64,000 nt of DNA from Aestuariirhabdus sp049985285 (GCF_049985285.1 NZ_JBNIEU010000002.1:310001-374000), one strand, 5' to 3'; positions 36,306 through 45,613 are shown, numbered from the stretch's first letter. Notes: a model not told the origin generated them from the letters alone. Program-made: numbers and translations.

Positions 36306-36893
36306 ATGCGGACGCTAGCAAGAATGACTGCTCTTTTGCTTGGTTGTATTGTGTTGACTTCGGCGCATGCCGAGGGAAAAGTTGAGGATTACTCGGAAAC
36401 CATAAAAAACTTCAGGCAGATCACCGAAGTCAAACCCTTCTTTTCCAACGCATACGGCTACGCTGTATTCCCGACCATTGGCAAGGGCGGGGTGTTTATC
36501 GGGGGAGCCTATGGTGAAGGGCAAGTGTATCGTGGGGGAAAGGTTACCGGTTTTACCTCCATGACCGACCTGTCGATTGGTTTTCAGCTGGGTGGGCAGG
36601 CCTATAGCCAGATTATCTTCTTTCAGGATAAACGAGCCTTCACCGATTATATTAAGGGCAACTTCGAATTCAGTGCCCAGGCGGGCGCCATCGCCGTTAC
36701 CAGTAGCGCAAATGCCCGGTCGGGCACCGCAGGGGGAGCATCTGCAGGAGCAGCTACCTCCGCTGGAGCGGGCGGAAATCAGGCCAAAGTGGATTACTCA
36801 AAAGGGATGCTGGTATTTGTGCTGGGTAAAGGCGGCTTGATGTACGAGGCCACTATTGCCGGGCAAAAATACAGTTATGAACCCTTGAAGTAA
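36306..36893 (+). CDS. SYLF/YSC84-domain lipid-binding family protein
   Basis: A 195-residue exported protein. The N-terminus is hydrophobic and could be cut at AHA|EG (residue 22); a lipobox-like LLLGC at 10-14 makes a lipoprotein possible but the preceding stretch is short. The SYLF domain is recognisable from AYGYAVFPTIGKGGVFIGGAYGEG through the end. An alanine/glycine/serine-rich insertion lies at about 140-160. ATG 36306 follows GAGGAA; the frame opens earlier at 36255 without a binding site. It is followed after four bases by a solute-binding protein gene. Confidence 0.85.
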   Translation: MRTLARMTALLLGCIVLTSAHAEGKVEDYSETIKNFRQITEVKPFFSNAYGYAVFPTIGKGGVFIGGAYGEGQVYRGGKVTGFTSMTDLSIGFQLGGQAYSQIIFFQDKRAFTDYIKGNFEFSAQAGAIAVTSSANARSGTAGGASAGAATSAGAGGNQAKVDYSKGMLVFVLGKGGLMYEATIAGQKYSYEPLK

Positions 36894-36897
36894 ACGG

Positions 36898-37626
36898 GTG
36901 AAATCCCTACTGGCAACCACCTTTCTGCTTCTTTTGCTGTGCCCTTCGGCGCCGGCGGCAGAGGTTGTGCGTTGCGGCATCGCTACCGGGTTTCCTCCCT
37001 ACCAGTACGAGGCCAGGGGGCGACCCGCCGGACTGGATCTGAAGGTGATCGAGGCCGTAGGACGCAAGATGGGGCGCACCATAGAGATCGTGCAGCATCC
37101 CTGGGATCAGCTATTAAGGCTATTGGAAACCGGTGAGATAGAGTGCGTTGCTGGAATGGAGGTCTCTACGGAGCGAGCACGGTACGCACTTTTTAGTACA
37201 CCCTATTACGCTCGCCAGGCCGTTATCTTTGTTCGAGCCGACAATACAACGGTTGTCGATGAGCAGTCGCTGGAGTGGTCGATGGTCACCGGAGACCGGG
37301 ACTCCACCATCGAGCGTCGAATAGCCCATAACCGTATTCCGGGCAGTTACCGCTTTTACCCTGCCGCCAGCAAACTCGAAGCGATGGAGCTTCTCAGGGA
37401 GCGGGAAGTTATCGCTAGTATCATGCCAAGAGAGGTAGGGTTTTATCTGGCCAAAAGGCTGGGGTTCGAGGTCCGGGTAGTGGGCAGGCCCGGCAAGCGA
37501 GCGCCGGTGGTCATCGCCGTTGCTCGGGCCTACCCGCAGCTGCACCAGCAGGTGCAGCGTGCGTTAGCCAACCTGATTGAAACGGGGGCGATAGGCCCGC
37601 TGTTGCAAATGGATGATTCCCACTAA
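36898..37626 (+). CDS. Periplasmic amino-acid-type solute-binding protein (SBP family 3)
   Basis: A 242-residue protein with a signal peptide ending near SAPAA (residue 21), then RCGIATGFPPYQYEARGRPAGLDL, the opening of family 3 solute-binding domains. EIECVAGMEVSTERARYALFS contains the conserved G-M-x-x-T/S-x-E-R ligand-site segment. No permease or ATPase is adjacent, so it may serve a distant transporter or a sensing role. The start is GTG, four bases after the SYLF gene. Its last four bases overlap the end of the convergent agmatinase remnant. Confidence 0.85.
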   Translation: MKSLLATTFLLLLLCPSAPAAEVVRCGIATGFPPYQYEARGRPAGLDLKVIEAVGRKMGRTIEIVQHPWDQLLRLLETGEIECVAGMEVSTERARYALFSTPYYARQAVIFVRADNTTVVDEQSLEWSMVTGDRDSTIERRIAHNRIPGSYRFYPAASKLEAMELLREREVIASIMPREVGFYLAKRLGFEVRVVGRPGKRAPVVIAVARAYPQLHQQVQRALANLIETGAIGPLLQMDDSH

Positions 37627-38225
37627 CCTGTCGAGCCTGTTCGCTTGCTCGCTATTAAGTAGAGCATCTCAAGGCCGATGGTGGCGCCAGCGAGGGAGGT
37701 CACTTCGGCGTGGTCATAACAGGGAGCGACCTCGACCACGTCCATGCCGACAATATCAACAGATTGCAGCCCTCGCACAATAGCCAGTGCACGATCGCTA
37801 CTCAGGCCGCCAATGACAGGTGTTCCGGTGCCCGGAGCAAAGGCCGGGTCGAGGCAGTCGATATCGAACGTGAGGTAAGCCGGACCTTCCCCCACGACCT
37901 CCTTGATACGGGCAATCACCTGGTCGACCGGCTGTTCGTTGACCCAGCGCGCATCCAGCACACTGAAGTCATGATTGTCGTAGTTGTACTCCGTGCGAAT
38001 ACCGACCTGTACCGACCGCTTCGGGTCGATCAATCCTTCGTGGGGGGCATGGTAGAACATGGAACCGTGGTAGTAGCGGCTAGGGGTGTCTTGTTCGGTG
38101 TTGGTGTGGGCATCGAAATGGATCAGCGCCATTGTTCCGTGATGTCGGGCGTGGGTTGCTCGCTCAGAGCGGTCCGTAAAGTGCTCCGACTGACACCTGG
38201 TTCGGGGCGTGATGTTTGCGGCCAC
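37623..38225 (-). pseudogene. speB: Decayed agmatinase/arginase-family gene, N-terminal third missing
   Basis: Residues from about 12 onward align by eye with E. coli agmatinase (306 residues), through the metal motif FDIDCLDPAFAPGTG and DVVEVAPCYD to the end. Only 200 codons remain, and an in-frame TAG lies three codons before the GTG at 38225. The first catalytic-metal motif GGDH reads QSEH, and DAHTD reads DAHTN, so two metal ligands appear lost. Frame-independent similarity (RHxxA....VST, about 38260-38310) upstream may be a trace of the lost N-terminus but is weak. The product is unlikely to be an active ureohydrolase. Confidence 0.82.
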
Positions 38226-38535
38226 ATTATGCTAGGGAGAGCGAGCATGATATTCAATAGATAGTTGCTGGTGGATACGGCAAGCGCCTGCGCTTTTCGG
38301 TGGCGAGGGGAAAAGGCAAGGTTCATCTGTTATATCGGCCGACCACATACAGGGGCTCCTGGTAGAGCCTCCGGCGGCAGATCAATCTGGGGTTGGAGGG
38401 ACCTTGTGCTACTGAATACCGATCATAATCGAATCCTGAAGAGGGGCTGCCGTCGTAGCCTGGCTACCCAGGGATTGGGAGGTTCGCTATTACCGCCCGC
38501 ATCTACGCTCGATGCGGCGCTTTAGTCTGGGGCCA
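38226..38535. other. Gene-free stretch upstream of the agmatinase remnant
   Basis: About 310 bases with no supported gene. It probably includes the ruined 5' part of the agmatinase gene. A CCGCATC/GATGCGG hairpin (38497-38517) lies just beyond the trhO stop and could be the terminator region of trhO, although the T-run is poor. Confidence 0.55.
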
Positions 38536-39522
38536 CTATTTATTGCGGGTACGTTGTGATTCCTTGAATCGGTGTTTCTTCTGTTTGTTTCTTTTTATTA
38601 CCCCAGTAGCCTCTAACCCCAGGTGCACATCACCCCGTTTTAGGGCCAGGTCCATCTGTTTTTGCCGTTCGGAGAAGCGAGTTTTCTGCTCCGCCGATTT
38701 CTGGTCGTGGCATTGGTGGCAACTGATCCCCTTGATGTATTTGTCGCTTAGTTTATCCTCTTCGGTGATCGGCCTGCGACAAGCGTGGCATTGATCGTAG
38801 TGACCCTTTTTCAGCTGGTGGTTGACCGATACACGATCATCAAAAACAAAACAGTCGCCTTGCCATAACGAGTCCTCCTCGGGCGTTTCTTCCAGGTATT
38901 TTAAAATGCCTCCTTGCAGATGGAATACCTCGTCAAATCCCTGCTCCTTGAGGTAGGCGGTGGATTTCTCGCAACGAATGCCGCCGGTGCAAAACATTGC
39001 GATCTTCTTATGGTCATTTTTATCCAGATGCTGGGCTGCGTAGAGGGGGAACTCCCTGAACGTCTCGGTCTTGGGGTTGATCGCGTTGGCGAAGGTGCCG
39101 ATCTGAACCTCGTAGTCGTTGCGTGTATCAATCACCAGCACATCAGGGTCGCTGATCAGTGCGTTCCAGTCGGCCGCCTTGACGTAGGTTCCAACCACCT
39201 GCTTGGGGTCGATCCCTTCGATGCCCATGGTGACGATCTCATTTTTAAGCTTGACCTTACAGCGCTTGAAGGGAAGTTGGGCCGAGAAAGACTCCTTGTG
39301 ATCCAGCGAGCTGAGGCGGGGGTCGCGTTTCAACCAGCTGAGCAGGGCGTCCATCCCCTCGCGAGTGCCGGCGACTGTGCCATTGATACCCTCTCGTGCC
39401 AGCAGCAGGGTACCGCGAATATTGTGGGCCTCCATTTCGGCCAGCAGTGGTTTTTGCAGTTGTTCGAAGTCGTCGAGGGTGACGAACTTATAGAGTGCGG
39501 TGACAACGAAGTTTGACATCAT
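38536..39522 (-). CDS. trhO: tRNA uridine(34) hydroxylase TrhO (rhodanese-like)
   Basis: Hydroxylates uridine 34 of certain tRNAs on the way to 5-carboxymethoxy/methoxyuridine. The 328 residues include the N-terminal domain (NIRGTLLLAREGINGTVAG), the rhodanese domain with active-site Cys178 in MFCTGGIRCEKS, and a C-terminal region with paired CxxC motifs (CHAC and CHQC) that probably bind a metal. A short basic tail ends the protein. AAGGA spacing slightly favours the second of two ATG codons at 39522/39519. It appears to be single-gene. Confidence 0.93.
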   Translation of the reverse strand: MMSNFVVTALYKFVTLDDFEQLQKPLLAEMEAHNIRGTLLLAREGINGTVAGTREGMDALLSWLKRDPRLSSLDHKESFSAQLPFKRCKVKLKNEIVTMGIEGIDPKQVVGTYVKAADWNALISDPDVLVIDTRNDYEVQIGTFANAINPKTETFREFPLYAAQHLDKNDHKKIAMFCTGGIRCEKSTAYLKEQGFDEVFHLQGGILKYLEETPEEDSLWQGDCFVFDDRVSVNHQLKKGHYDQCHACRRPITEEDKLSDKYIKGISCHQCHDQKSAEQKTRFSERQKQMDLALKRGDVHLGLEATGVIKRNKQKKHRFKESQRTRNK

Positions 39523-39656
39523 ATTTCCTTAAAGCTCGCTGGAGCGTAAATCCAGTGCTGTGGTGGGGCGCGCATGATACCAAAGCCCAGCGTGGGGCGC
39601 TGCCAATTTAGATGGGGCTGTCTACCAACATGGATCGCGGTTTTAAAGTAGGGGTT

Positions 39657-40415
39657 TCAGCCGGGCCCACAGGGGCAGTAACGATAGTCGAGATTGACCG
39701 TCATCGGCTCCCCTTGGGCATCCACCAGATTGACTACGCCGCGGTAACGCACCAGCCGCTGTTGCACATCGTACTGCAGTTGCAGGGGTTGCAGTAACCA
39801 GCGCAGCCACAGGCTATCGGCCTCGACCCATAGACAGTAAGCCGCCTTGGGATGGAGTGGTGCGCCGCATTCATTTAGGGGGTGCGTGCGGACCCGTAAA
39901 GAGAGGGGTTGCAGGTGCAAGGGTGAAGCGAAGCGAGAGGATACCGTTTCGCCCATCAATAGCACATTCCAGTGGCGGCGGATAAAATGATCAAAACCAG
40001 CATCTACAATATCTACCTGTTGCGCAGGTAACGATTTTTGCTCAAAAGGCCTCTGTTCAAGCGGGCGATAGCTTAGCAACAGCTGATTATTGAGCCACTC
40101 CACTTGACGCACTTCACCCTGTCGCAAGTCGATCTGGTAGAGCCAGGGTTTGGCGTGGTTCTCGCCCTGGTAGTTAAGGAGTTTAACGGCCATCAGCTTT
40201 TCATCGGCAGAGCGGTATTCTACTCGCACCTCCTCTGCAGGCAGCGAATAAGGGGGGGGAGGCTGCTTTGTTGATTCTGCCACGATTTTATAGTGATGCT
40301 CGCAATACTGCAGGACACCGGTGTTCGGGTCGGTTGCGAGTCCAATAACGGCAGCGTCGGTCGCCTGATCGCAAGGGAAAGCCAGCGCCGTGGCCAGTAA
40401 TAGCCCCCAGCTCAT
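39657..40415 (-). CDS. Secreted hypothetical protein of the sigma/ChrR-linked operon
   Basis: A 252-residue protein not recognised as a named family. It has a short hydrophobic N-terminus (LLLATALAF) followed by Cys15, a probable signal. Several cysteines (CEHHY near 38, CGAP, YCLWVEAD, and YCPC near the C-terminus) suggest disulfides or cofactor attachment outside the cytoplasm. It overlaps the DUF2878 gene by four bases (ATGA) and ends the long leftward operon that starts at the ECF-type promoter. An envelope role in the stress response is inferred from context only. Confidence 0.7.
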   Translation of the reverse strand: MSWGLLLATALAFPCDQATDAAVIGLATDPNTGVLQYCEHHYKIVAESTKQPPPPYSLPAEEVRVEYRSADEKLMAVKLLNYQGENHAKPWLYQIDLRQGEVRQVEWLNNQLLLSYRPLEQRPFEQKSLPAQQVDIVDAGFDHFIRRHWNVLLMGETVSSRFASPLHLQPLSLRVRTHPLNECGAPLHPKAAYCLWVEADSLWLRWLLQPLQLQYDVQQRLVRYRGVVNLVDAQGEPMTVNLDYRYCPCGPG

Positions 40416-40933
40416 GGTCTGCTCTGCTCAGGCGTCGGCCACAGGTGACACTCAATGCGCATCATAAAGCGGAGCCATAGCGCCCATATCATCCCAAGTA
40501 GCAGTAAGCTTTGCCATACAGGTTCTGCAAACACTATTTGCTGGCTTAGTTGCGCCCCACCGTAATAACTTAAGGGAACTGCGATGGCGCCACACAACAG
40601 GGTGACCCCCCTCCGTTCCCGCAGCCAGCCCAAACAGTGGTGCACGGTGGTCGGAAAGATTCCCCAGAGCGCCATAAGCCAAAGCGGGATGGCGGTGCTA
40701 TTATCACTGCGCAATAAAGTGCCTGCATGAAATAGCAGACTGTCGATGCTTATACCGGCGGCGGCAAACGCGAAGATCATGCACCATTCCCGCGGTTCCC
40801 GGCTGACGAAAAGGTAATGCAATAGCCACACCGCTGCCAAGGCTGCGAGTGCCCAGAGATCTCCACCCAGTACGCAGGCAAACCATCCGGCCTGAAACAG
40901 AGCTGCGTTTAATATTATTTTGTAGTTGGCCAT
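40412..40933 (-). CDS. DUF2878 membrane protein
   Basis: A 173-residue protein with five to six hydrophobic segments, beginning NAALFQAGWFACVLGGD, and with a SIDSLLFHAG helix near 63. It matches my recollection of DUF2878, an uncharacterised inner-membrane family that recurs in clusters with DUF1365 and cyclopropane-fatty-acid synthase. It lies 24 bases after the cfa stop and overlaps the next gene. Confidence 0.8.
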   Translation of the reverse strand: MANYKIILNAALFQAGWFACVLGGDLWALAALAAVWLLHYLFVSREPREWCMIFAFAAAGISIDSLLFHAGTLLRSDNSTAIPLWLMALWGIFPTTVHHCLGWLRERRGVTLLCGAIAVPLSYYGGAQLSQQIVFAEPVWQSLLLLGMIWALWLRFMMRIECHLWPTPEQSRP

Positions 40934-40957
40934 AATGGTTGATTAACCTGTGTCCTG

Positions 40958-42235
40958 TTAGCGAACCTGAGGCAGGGATCTGCAGCCCGGTTTGGCCACC
41001 AGAAGTTGCGCCGTGGAGATAGCCCGCTCGCGAAAGCCTCCTTCGCAATAGCAAAGATAGAAATCCCACATGCGCACAAAGCGCTCGTCGAAGCCCGCAG
41101 AGCGAACTTCGTTAATCCGGGAGAAGAAACGTTCCCGCCAGCAGCGCAGGGTTTCGGCATAATCGAGGGTGATATCCTCGAGCCCGATCAACTGCATATC
41201 CGTATGACGGCACAGCTGGTCGGCAATAACGCTGACAGAGGGCAGCGAGCCGCCGGGGAAAATGTATTTCTGGATAAAATCAACAGAACGTATCGCCTGA
41301 TCATAGCGTTGATCCGCGATAGTGATCGCTTGAATTAATAGTGAGCCCTCGGGCTTAAGTAGTTGGCTGCAGCGGCTGAAGAAATCCTCATAATAGTCAT
41401 GACCTACGGCTTCAATCATCTCAACCGATACTAACTTGTCGTATTGACCCTCCAGCTCGCGATAGTCTTTTAACAGCAGGGTAATACGATCCTGTAGTTG
41501 CTCCCGCTCGACCCAATCGAACGCGTATTGGTACTGCTCTTCGGATATGGTCGTGGTGGTGACCTGGCAGCCAAAGTGCTTGGCTGCATAGATTGCCAGC
41601 CCACCCCAACCGGTACCGATCTCTAGGAGATGATCTTTTTCGGAGAGATTAAGCCGTTGGCAAATATGTCGGAGTTTGTACTCGGCAGCGCTCTCTAGGT
41701 CCATGTCTGGAGCGGCAAAAATAGCGGAAGAGTAGATCATATTGCGATCAAGAAAAAGAGAGAAAAGCTCATTGCTAAGGTCGTAATGGGCCGATATGTT
41801 CTCTTTTGAGCCTCTTAATGAGTTGGCTGTGGCCCGATGGTATAGCGCCGACAACAACCGCTTTAAGGGGCTCTTCTGGCGATCCATTGATTGCAGAAGT
41901 TCCATGTTTGCAACCATGACCCGAATGACTCTCACCAGGTCAGGGCTACTCCAGCCCCCCTCCATATAGGATTCACCGGAACCAACACTACCGTTAAGCA
42001 GCACCCTGCGGTAAACGCTTTGGTGGTGCACATGAATTACTGCATGCAGCTCTGTGGTAGCGAGCGGATCACCATAGTCATAGGAGTGGTCCCCGTCGTG
42101 GAGGCTTATACGGCCAACGCTGATGCGTGACAACAGCTTATGCAGGGTCGCCTCAGCAAAGCGGTCGATCCAGTGCCTGGCTGTCGGTGCCTTATATGGG
42201 ATGTTCTCAATGGTACAAGTCTTGGCAGATTCCAT
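40958..42235 (-). CDS. cfa: Cyclopropane-fatty-acid-phospholipid synthase family methyltransferase
   Basis: A SAM-dependent enzyme of 425 residues that adds a methylene or methyl group to unsaturated acyl chains of membrane lipids. The N-terminal lipid-binding part is followed by YDLSNELFSLFLD, the SAM-binding LEIGTGWGGLAIYAA, and the catalytic region VSVEMIEAVGHDYYEDFF. It sits fifth in the leftward operon behind the ECF-type promoter, next to DUF1365 and a FAD oxidoreductase, so it may make a methylated or furan-type fatty acid rather than plain cyclopropane. The exact product is not determinable here. Confidence 0.93.
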   Translation of the reverse strand: MESAKTCTIENIPYKAPTARHWIDRFAEATLHKLLSRISVGRISLHDGDHSYDYGDPLATTELHAVIHVHHQSVYRRVLLNGSVGSGESYMEGGWSSPDLVRVIRVMVANMELLQSMDRQKSPLKRLLSALYHRATANSLRGSKENISAHYDLSNELFSLFLDRNMIYSSAIFAAPDMDLESAAEYKLRHICQRLNLSEKDHLLEIGTGWGGLAIYAAKHFGCQVTTTTISEEQYQYAFDWVEREQLQDRITLLLKDYRELEGQYDKLVSVEMIEAVGHDYYEDFFSRCSQLLKPEGSLLIQAITIADQRYDQAIRSVDFIQKYIFPGGSLPSVSVIADQLCRHTDMQLIGLEDITLDYAETLRCWRERFFSRINEVRSAGFDERFVRMWDFYLCYCEGGFRERAISTAQLLVAKPGCRSLPQVR

Positions 42236-42303
42236 GGATAGTAACCTTTGTCGTTTTTTATCGGTGGTGTCGTTAAAGCCGGTGTAGTTAAAGCGGGTTA
42301 CGT

Positions 42304-43095
42304 TCAGCAGTTAGGGGGAGGGTCTGCCGTGGGGCTGCCTTTGCCGGGGTGCCCTATAAAGGGAACGCCCTTGAGCCACAGTTTTAAGGCTTGCCAATAG
42401 ATTCCCCACGCCACCTGCAGTGTCATTAGCGGGTAGCTTTTCACCACCTGCCCCATCGTCGTTGAGGTAAGAGGGAGGCGCAGCAGGCGCATGCCTGCAC
42501 TGAATTGATGTTGCTGCCCCTGCCAGTTCTGAATGCCCAGATAGAGCGAGTTAGAGGGAATACCGCTGCGCAACAGATAACTCATCTGCATCGGCATAAA
42601 GGGTGAGACATGCATTTTTTTTTCGAAGCGAGCCTCTACCCTATCTGAGCCATTGCAAGCCAGGCAGTAATGGATGCGCTCACCCCAGGGGGTGTTGGTT
42701 ACTTCCGCCACGATCGCTTTAAGTGTTCCCTCAGCGTTAAAGCAGTAATAGCAACTGATCGGGTTGATCAGGTAGCCAAAATAGCGCAGGTTGGTTAGCA
42801 GGCACACCGCTCCATCGGGTCGTTCGCCGGTATTGGTCTCGACATAATGGCGCACCAGATCTGCCAGCGGTTGATCGCTACCGTCCCAGTAATCCTTGCG
42901 TCTAAACTGAGCCGGGGCCCAGTGAGTGGATGACCACCAGCGATTGCGGGAAAAAACCTCGTCGATCTGATCGAGATTAAGATACGCCATAAAAACCCGA
43001 TACTGGAAGCTATGGCTTTTGGGTGCCATGCGACGGTGAAACACCCGCCCCTCGAAGAGGGCGCTCTCCGTTGATACATCCAGGTGGCAAATCAT
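42304..43095 (-). CDS. DUF1365 family protein
   Basis: A 263-residue protein with the family opening ALFEGRVFHRRMAPKSHSFQYRVFM, FGYLINPISCYYCFNAEG and VEARFEKKMHVSPFMPM. DUF1365 is strictly associated with Cfa-like methyltransferases and the FAD oxidoreductase encoded next door, which points to a shared role in fatty-acyl modification. It overlaps the FAD gene by four bases (ATGA). Its biochemical activity is not assigned from sequence. Confidence 0.9.
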   Translation of the reverse strand: MICHLDVSTESALFEGRVFHRRMAPKSHSFQYRVFMAYLNLDQIDEVFSRNRWWSSTHWAPAQFRRKDYWDGSDQPLADLVRHYVETNTGERPDGAVCLLTNLRYFGYLINPISCYYCFNAEGTLKAIVAEVTNTPWGERIHYCLACNGSDRVEARFEKKMHVSPFMPMQMSYLLRSGIPSNSLYLGIQNWQGQQHQFSAGMRLLRLPLTSTTMGQVVKSYPLMTLQVAWGIYWQALKLWLKGVPFIGHPGKGSPTADPPPNC

Positions 43096-44345
43096 AGCGA
43101 AACTCCTAATGCTTCAGCTACCCTGAGACCACTATTGACACCATCTTCGTGGAAGCCATTGCCCCAGTACGCCCCGCAAAACCAGGTGCTCTTAACCCCG
43201 TTGATGGCGCGCCACTGCTGCGCGGCGGTGCCTTCAATCGAAAACTGGGGATGAGCATAGGTATAGCGCCCGAGGACTTTGGTGGGGTCGATGGAGCTGG
43301 AATCGTTGAGGGTCACGCAAAAAACTGTTTCGGAGTCGATCCCCTGCAGGATGTTCATGTTGTAGGTCAGCACGGGCAGTGAGCTGGTGCGGTTAGTTCC
43401 TTTTTTTAGTCGGTAATTCCAGCTACTCCAGGTTTTTTGGTGCCGAGGCAGCAGAGATTCGTCGGTGTGCAGGATCACCTCGTTGTCCTGGTAGGGGATT
43501 GCACCCAGTATCTGTTTTTCCAGCGCGGAGGGGTCTGCCAACATCGATAATGCCTGATCACTATGGCTTGCGATAACAACCTGATCGAAGGTTTGCTTTC
43601 CTTCGCTATGCTGTAGCACAACACCATCTTGGGTGCGTTGGATCGATTGTACGGGGCAGCTCAGGTGAATACGGTCGCGAAACCCGGCAATCAGAGGAGT
43701 CAGGTAAGATCGAGAGCCGCCCTCGATTACTCGCCATTGAGGACGCTCATTGATATTGAGTAGACCGTGGTTGTTAAAGAAACGAAGGAAAAACTGCGCC
43801 GGAAAGTCGAGCATTGCCTGTCGCCCGGATGACCAGATCGCAGCCCCCATCGGAATCAGGTAAAAGTCTCGAAAGGCGTGCGAGTAGCCATGACTTTGCA
43901 GGTAGTCGCCGAGGCTTAGCTGGGGGGGTATTTTTCCCCCTTGCAGATCAACCTTGGCTTCCCGATTGAAACGCATAATGTCCCGTAGCATGCGCCAGTG
44001 ATCGAGCTTCAGGAGGTTGCGTCGTTGGGCGAATAAACTGTCCAAACTATTTCCGCTGTATTCCAGGCCGGTATCTTCACAGCTGACGCTAAAGCCCATC
44101 TCGGTCGCCTTTGAGCTGACTCCCAGTTGCTCCAGCAAGCGAATAAAGTTGGGATAGGTCCAGTCATTAAAAACAATAAACCCGGTATCGATGGCGTATT
44201 GCTGCTCATTCAGGGGCACGTTAACGGTCGCGGTGTGGCCACCGATGCGGTCAGATGACTCATACAGGGTGATATCGTGTCGCTGATTTAGCAGGTAGGC
44301 AGCGGTGAGCCCGGAGATGCCGGTACCTATAATTGCAATACGCAT
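43092..44345 (-). CDS. FAD/NAD(P)-dependent oxidoreductase (amine-oxidase fold)
   Basis: A 417-residue flavoprotein. The dinucleotide-binding segment IAIIGTGISGLTAAYLL is at the very start, followed by DRIGGHTATV and the C-terminal FAD-contact region STWFCGAYWGNGFHEDG. The longer frame from 44432 is unlikely: ATG 44345 overlaps the SDR stop by one base (TAATG) and starts at the flavin motif. It is often found beside DUF1365 and Cfa-like genes and annotated as a cyclopropane synthesis or desaturating flavoprotein. A role in desaturating or oxidising the modified acyl chain is inferred. Confidence 0.92.
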   Translation of the reverse strand: MRIAIIGTGISGLTAAYLLNQRHDITLYESSDRIGGHTATVNVPLNEQQYAIDTGFIVFNDWTYPNFIRLLEQLGVSSKATEMGFSVSCEDTGLEYSGNSLDSLFAQRRNLLKLDHWRMLRDIMRFNREAKVDLQGGKIPPQLSLGDYLQSHGYSHAFRDFYLIPMGAAIWSSGRQAMLDFPAQFFLRFFNNHGLLNINERPQWRVIEGGSRSYLTPLIAGFRDRIHLSCPVQSIQRTQDGVVLQHSEGKQTFDQVVIASHSDQALSMLADPSALEKQILGAIPYQDNEVILHTDESLLPRHQKTWSSWNYRLKKGTNRTSSLPVLTYNMNILQGIDSETVFCVTLNDSSSIDPTKVLGRYTYAHPQFSIEGTAAQQWRAINGVKSTWFCGAYWGNGFHEDGVNSGLRVAEALGVSL

Positions 44346-45118
44346 TATATTGAGTCCACTCTTGTTAATTTGGGTCCGATCCAGCGGTACCATAGCATCG
44401 GGAGTTTGGCGGCCAGCCAAAGAGGAAACCAAAGTCGTCGCGGGAAAAAAATCTGTCGCTTACGCTGGCTGACACCTCTGATGATCCGCTGTGCAGCATC
44501 TTGGGCGTTCATTATGAAGGGCATGGGGAAATCGTTTTGAGCCGTCAGGGGCGTGTCGATAAACCCTGGTCTGACCACGGTCACGTCAATGTCCTGATGG
44601 TGACTATCAATACGCAACGAATCCAGCAGATACTGCAGTGCTGCCTTGGATGCACCATAGGCCTCTGCGCGGGGTAAACCGACTGACGTCGAGAGGCTGG
44701 CGAGCCCTACAATCTGGGGGCGGCCGGGAGCTTGCAGAAGCAGTGGGAAGCAGGCACTCAGGGCGTTAACAGCGGTGAAAAAGTTGCCTCTCATGACACG
44801 CCGGTACAGTTCGGGCTCGCCGCTAAGGCTATCCACGTATTCACAACAGCCTGCGCTGAGAATAAGCAGGTCGAGATGGTCGGTGATCCCCTTTAGAGAG
44901 GTTTGTAGCTGATCCGGAGCCTCGTCCTGGCCAAGATCGATGGCCAATGTGTGAATTCTCGCAGGGTCTGCCTGTTGCAGGTTTCCCAGACGGGTAGCGT
45001 CGCGCCCTACAGCGATGACAAAATTACCCTCACGAGCCAGCTGGATTGCCAGTTCGCGGCCAATCCCCGAGCTGGCGCCGGTGATCAGAATGGTTTTTCC
45101 GTTTATAGGCCCTTTCAT
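44345..45118 (-). CDS. Short-chain dehydrogenase/reductase
   Basis: A 257-residue NAD(P)-dependent reductase with the TGASSGIG cofactor motif (residues 14-21), the active-site Tyr and Lys in AYGASKAAL, and a basic C-terminal tail. It overlaps the NTF2-like gene by four bases (ATGA) and couples to the FAD gene at its stop. The substrate is unknown; a lipid intermediate is the contextual guess. Confidence 0.9.
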   Translation of the reverse strand: MKGPINGKTILITGASSGIGRELAIQLAREGNFVIAVGRDATRLGNLQQADPARIHTLAIDLGQDEAPDQLQTSLKGITDHLDLLILSAGCCEYVDSLSGEPELYRRVMRGNFFTAVNALSACFPLLLQAPGRPQIVGLASLSTSVGLPRAEAYGASKAALQYLLDSLRIDSHHQDIDVTVVRPGFIDTPLTAQNDFPMPFIMNAQDAAQRIIRGVSQRKRQIFFPRRLWFPLWLAAKLPMLWYRWIGPKLTRVDSI

Positions 45119-45558
45119 TGTTCAACAGCCTCGTGCATCAGGCGCTGATTGATCGATCTCACCGCCCAGCCGATGACAGGCAGATGCTGGTACAGCATCG
45201 CACCCATGTCGTAGAAATCTTCGTGGTAGAGCACCTGGTCGGTAAAGCGTATCTGGGTGGCACCATCCAATTTCAGTGCTTTTCCTCCCTTGATCCGAGG
45301 GTGAGCATAGTGCATTACCCAGCTAAAGAACGCGTTGCTTTCATTCACTATTTGGTGTCGAAATTCGAAGCGGCAATGGTCTAGGCCTTGGCTGGTAGAG
45401 GCAAAGTAACGCTTTAACTCTTCACGCCCGCTGAGCTGGTGAATAGGATCCCGGAAACCTGTTTGCGGTGAGTAGATCTGATCCAGTTGTGTCAGCGGCT
45501 GGGCGCTGAAATCTCGGTAATAGGCTTTAAAGCATTCTATAAGAGCTGATGACTGCAC
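45115..45558 (-). CDS. NTF2-like (SnoaL-type) protein
   Basis: A 147-residue cone-fold protein (DFSAQPLTQLDQIYSPQTGF, FRDPIHQLSGREEL) of the type used as small enzymes or binding proteins. It is the first gene of the seven-gene operon under the leftward ECF-type promoter, about 56 bases from the expected transcript start. Its role is unknown. Conserved histidine/aspartate residues in the cavity region (YHEDFYDMG) could be functional. Confidence 0.85.
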   Translation of the reverse strand: MQSSALIECFKAYYRDFSAQPLTQLDQIYSPQTGFRDPIHQLSGREELKRYFASTSQGLDHCRFEFRHQIVNESNAFFSWVMHYAHPRIKGGKALKLDGATQIRFTDQVLYHEDFYDMGAMLYQHLPVIGWAVRSINQRLMHEAVEQ

Positions 45559-45613
45559 CGGTGGTTCCTCGGGATTGTGGCCGCAATGTGCGACATCTTG
45601 TCGTCGTTAACGG

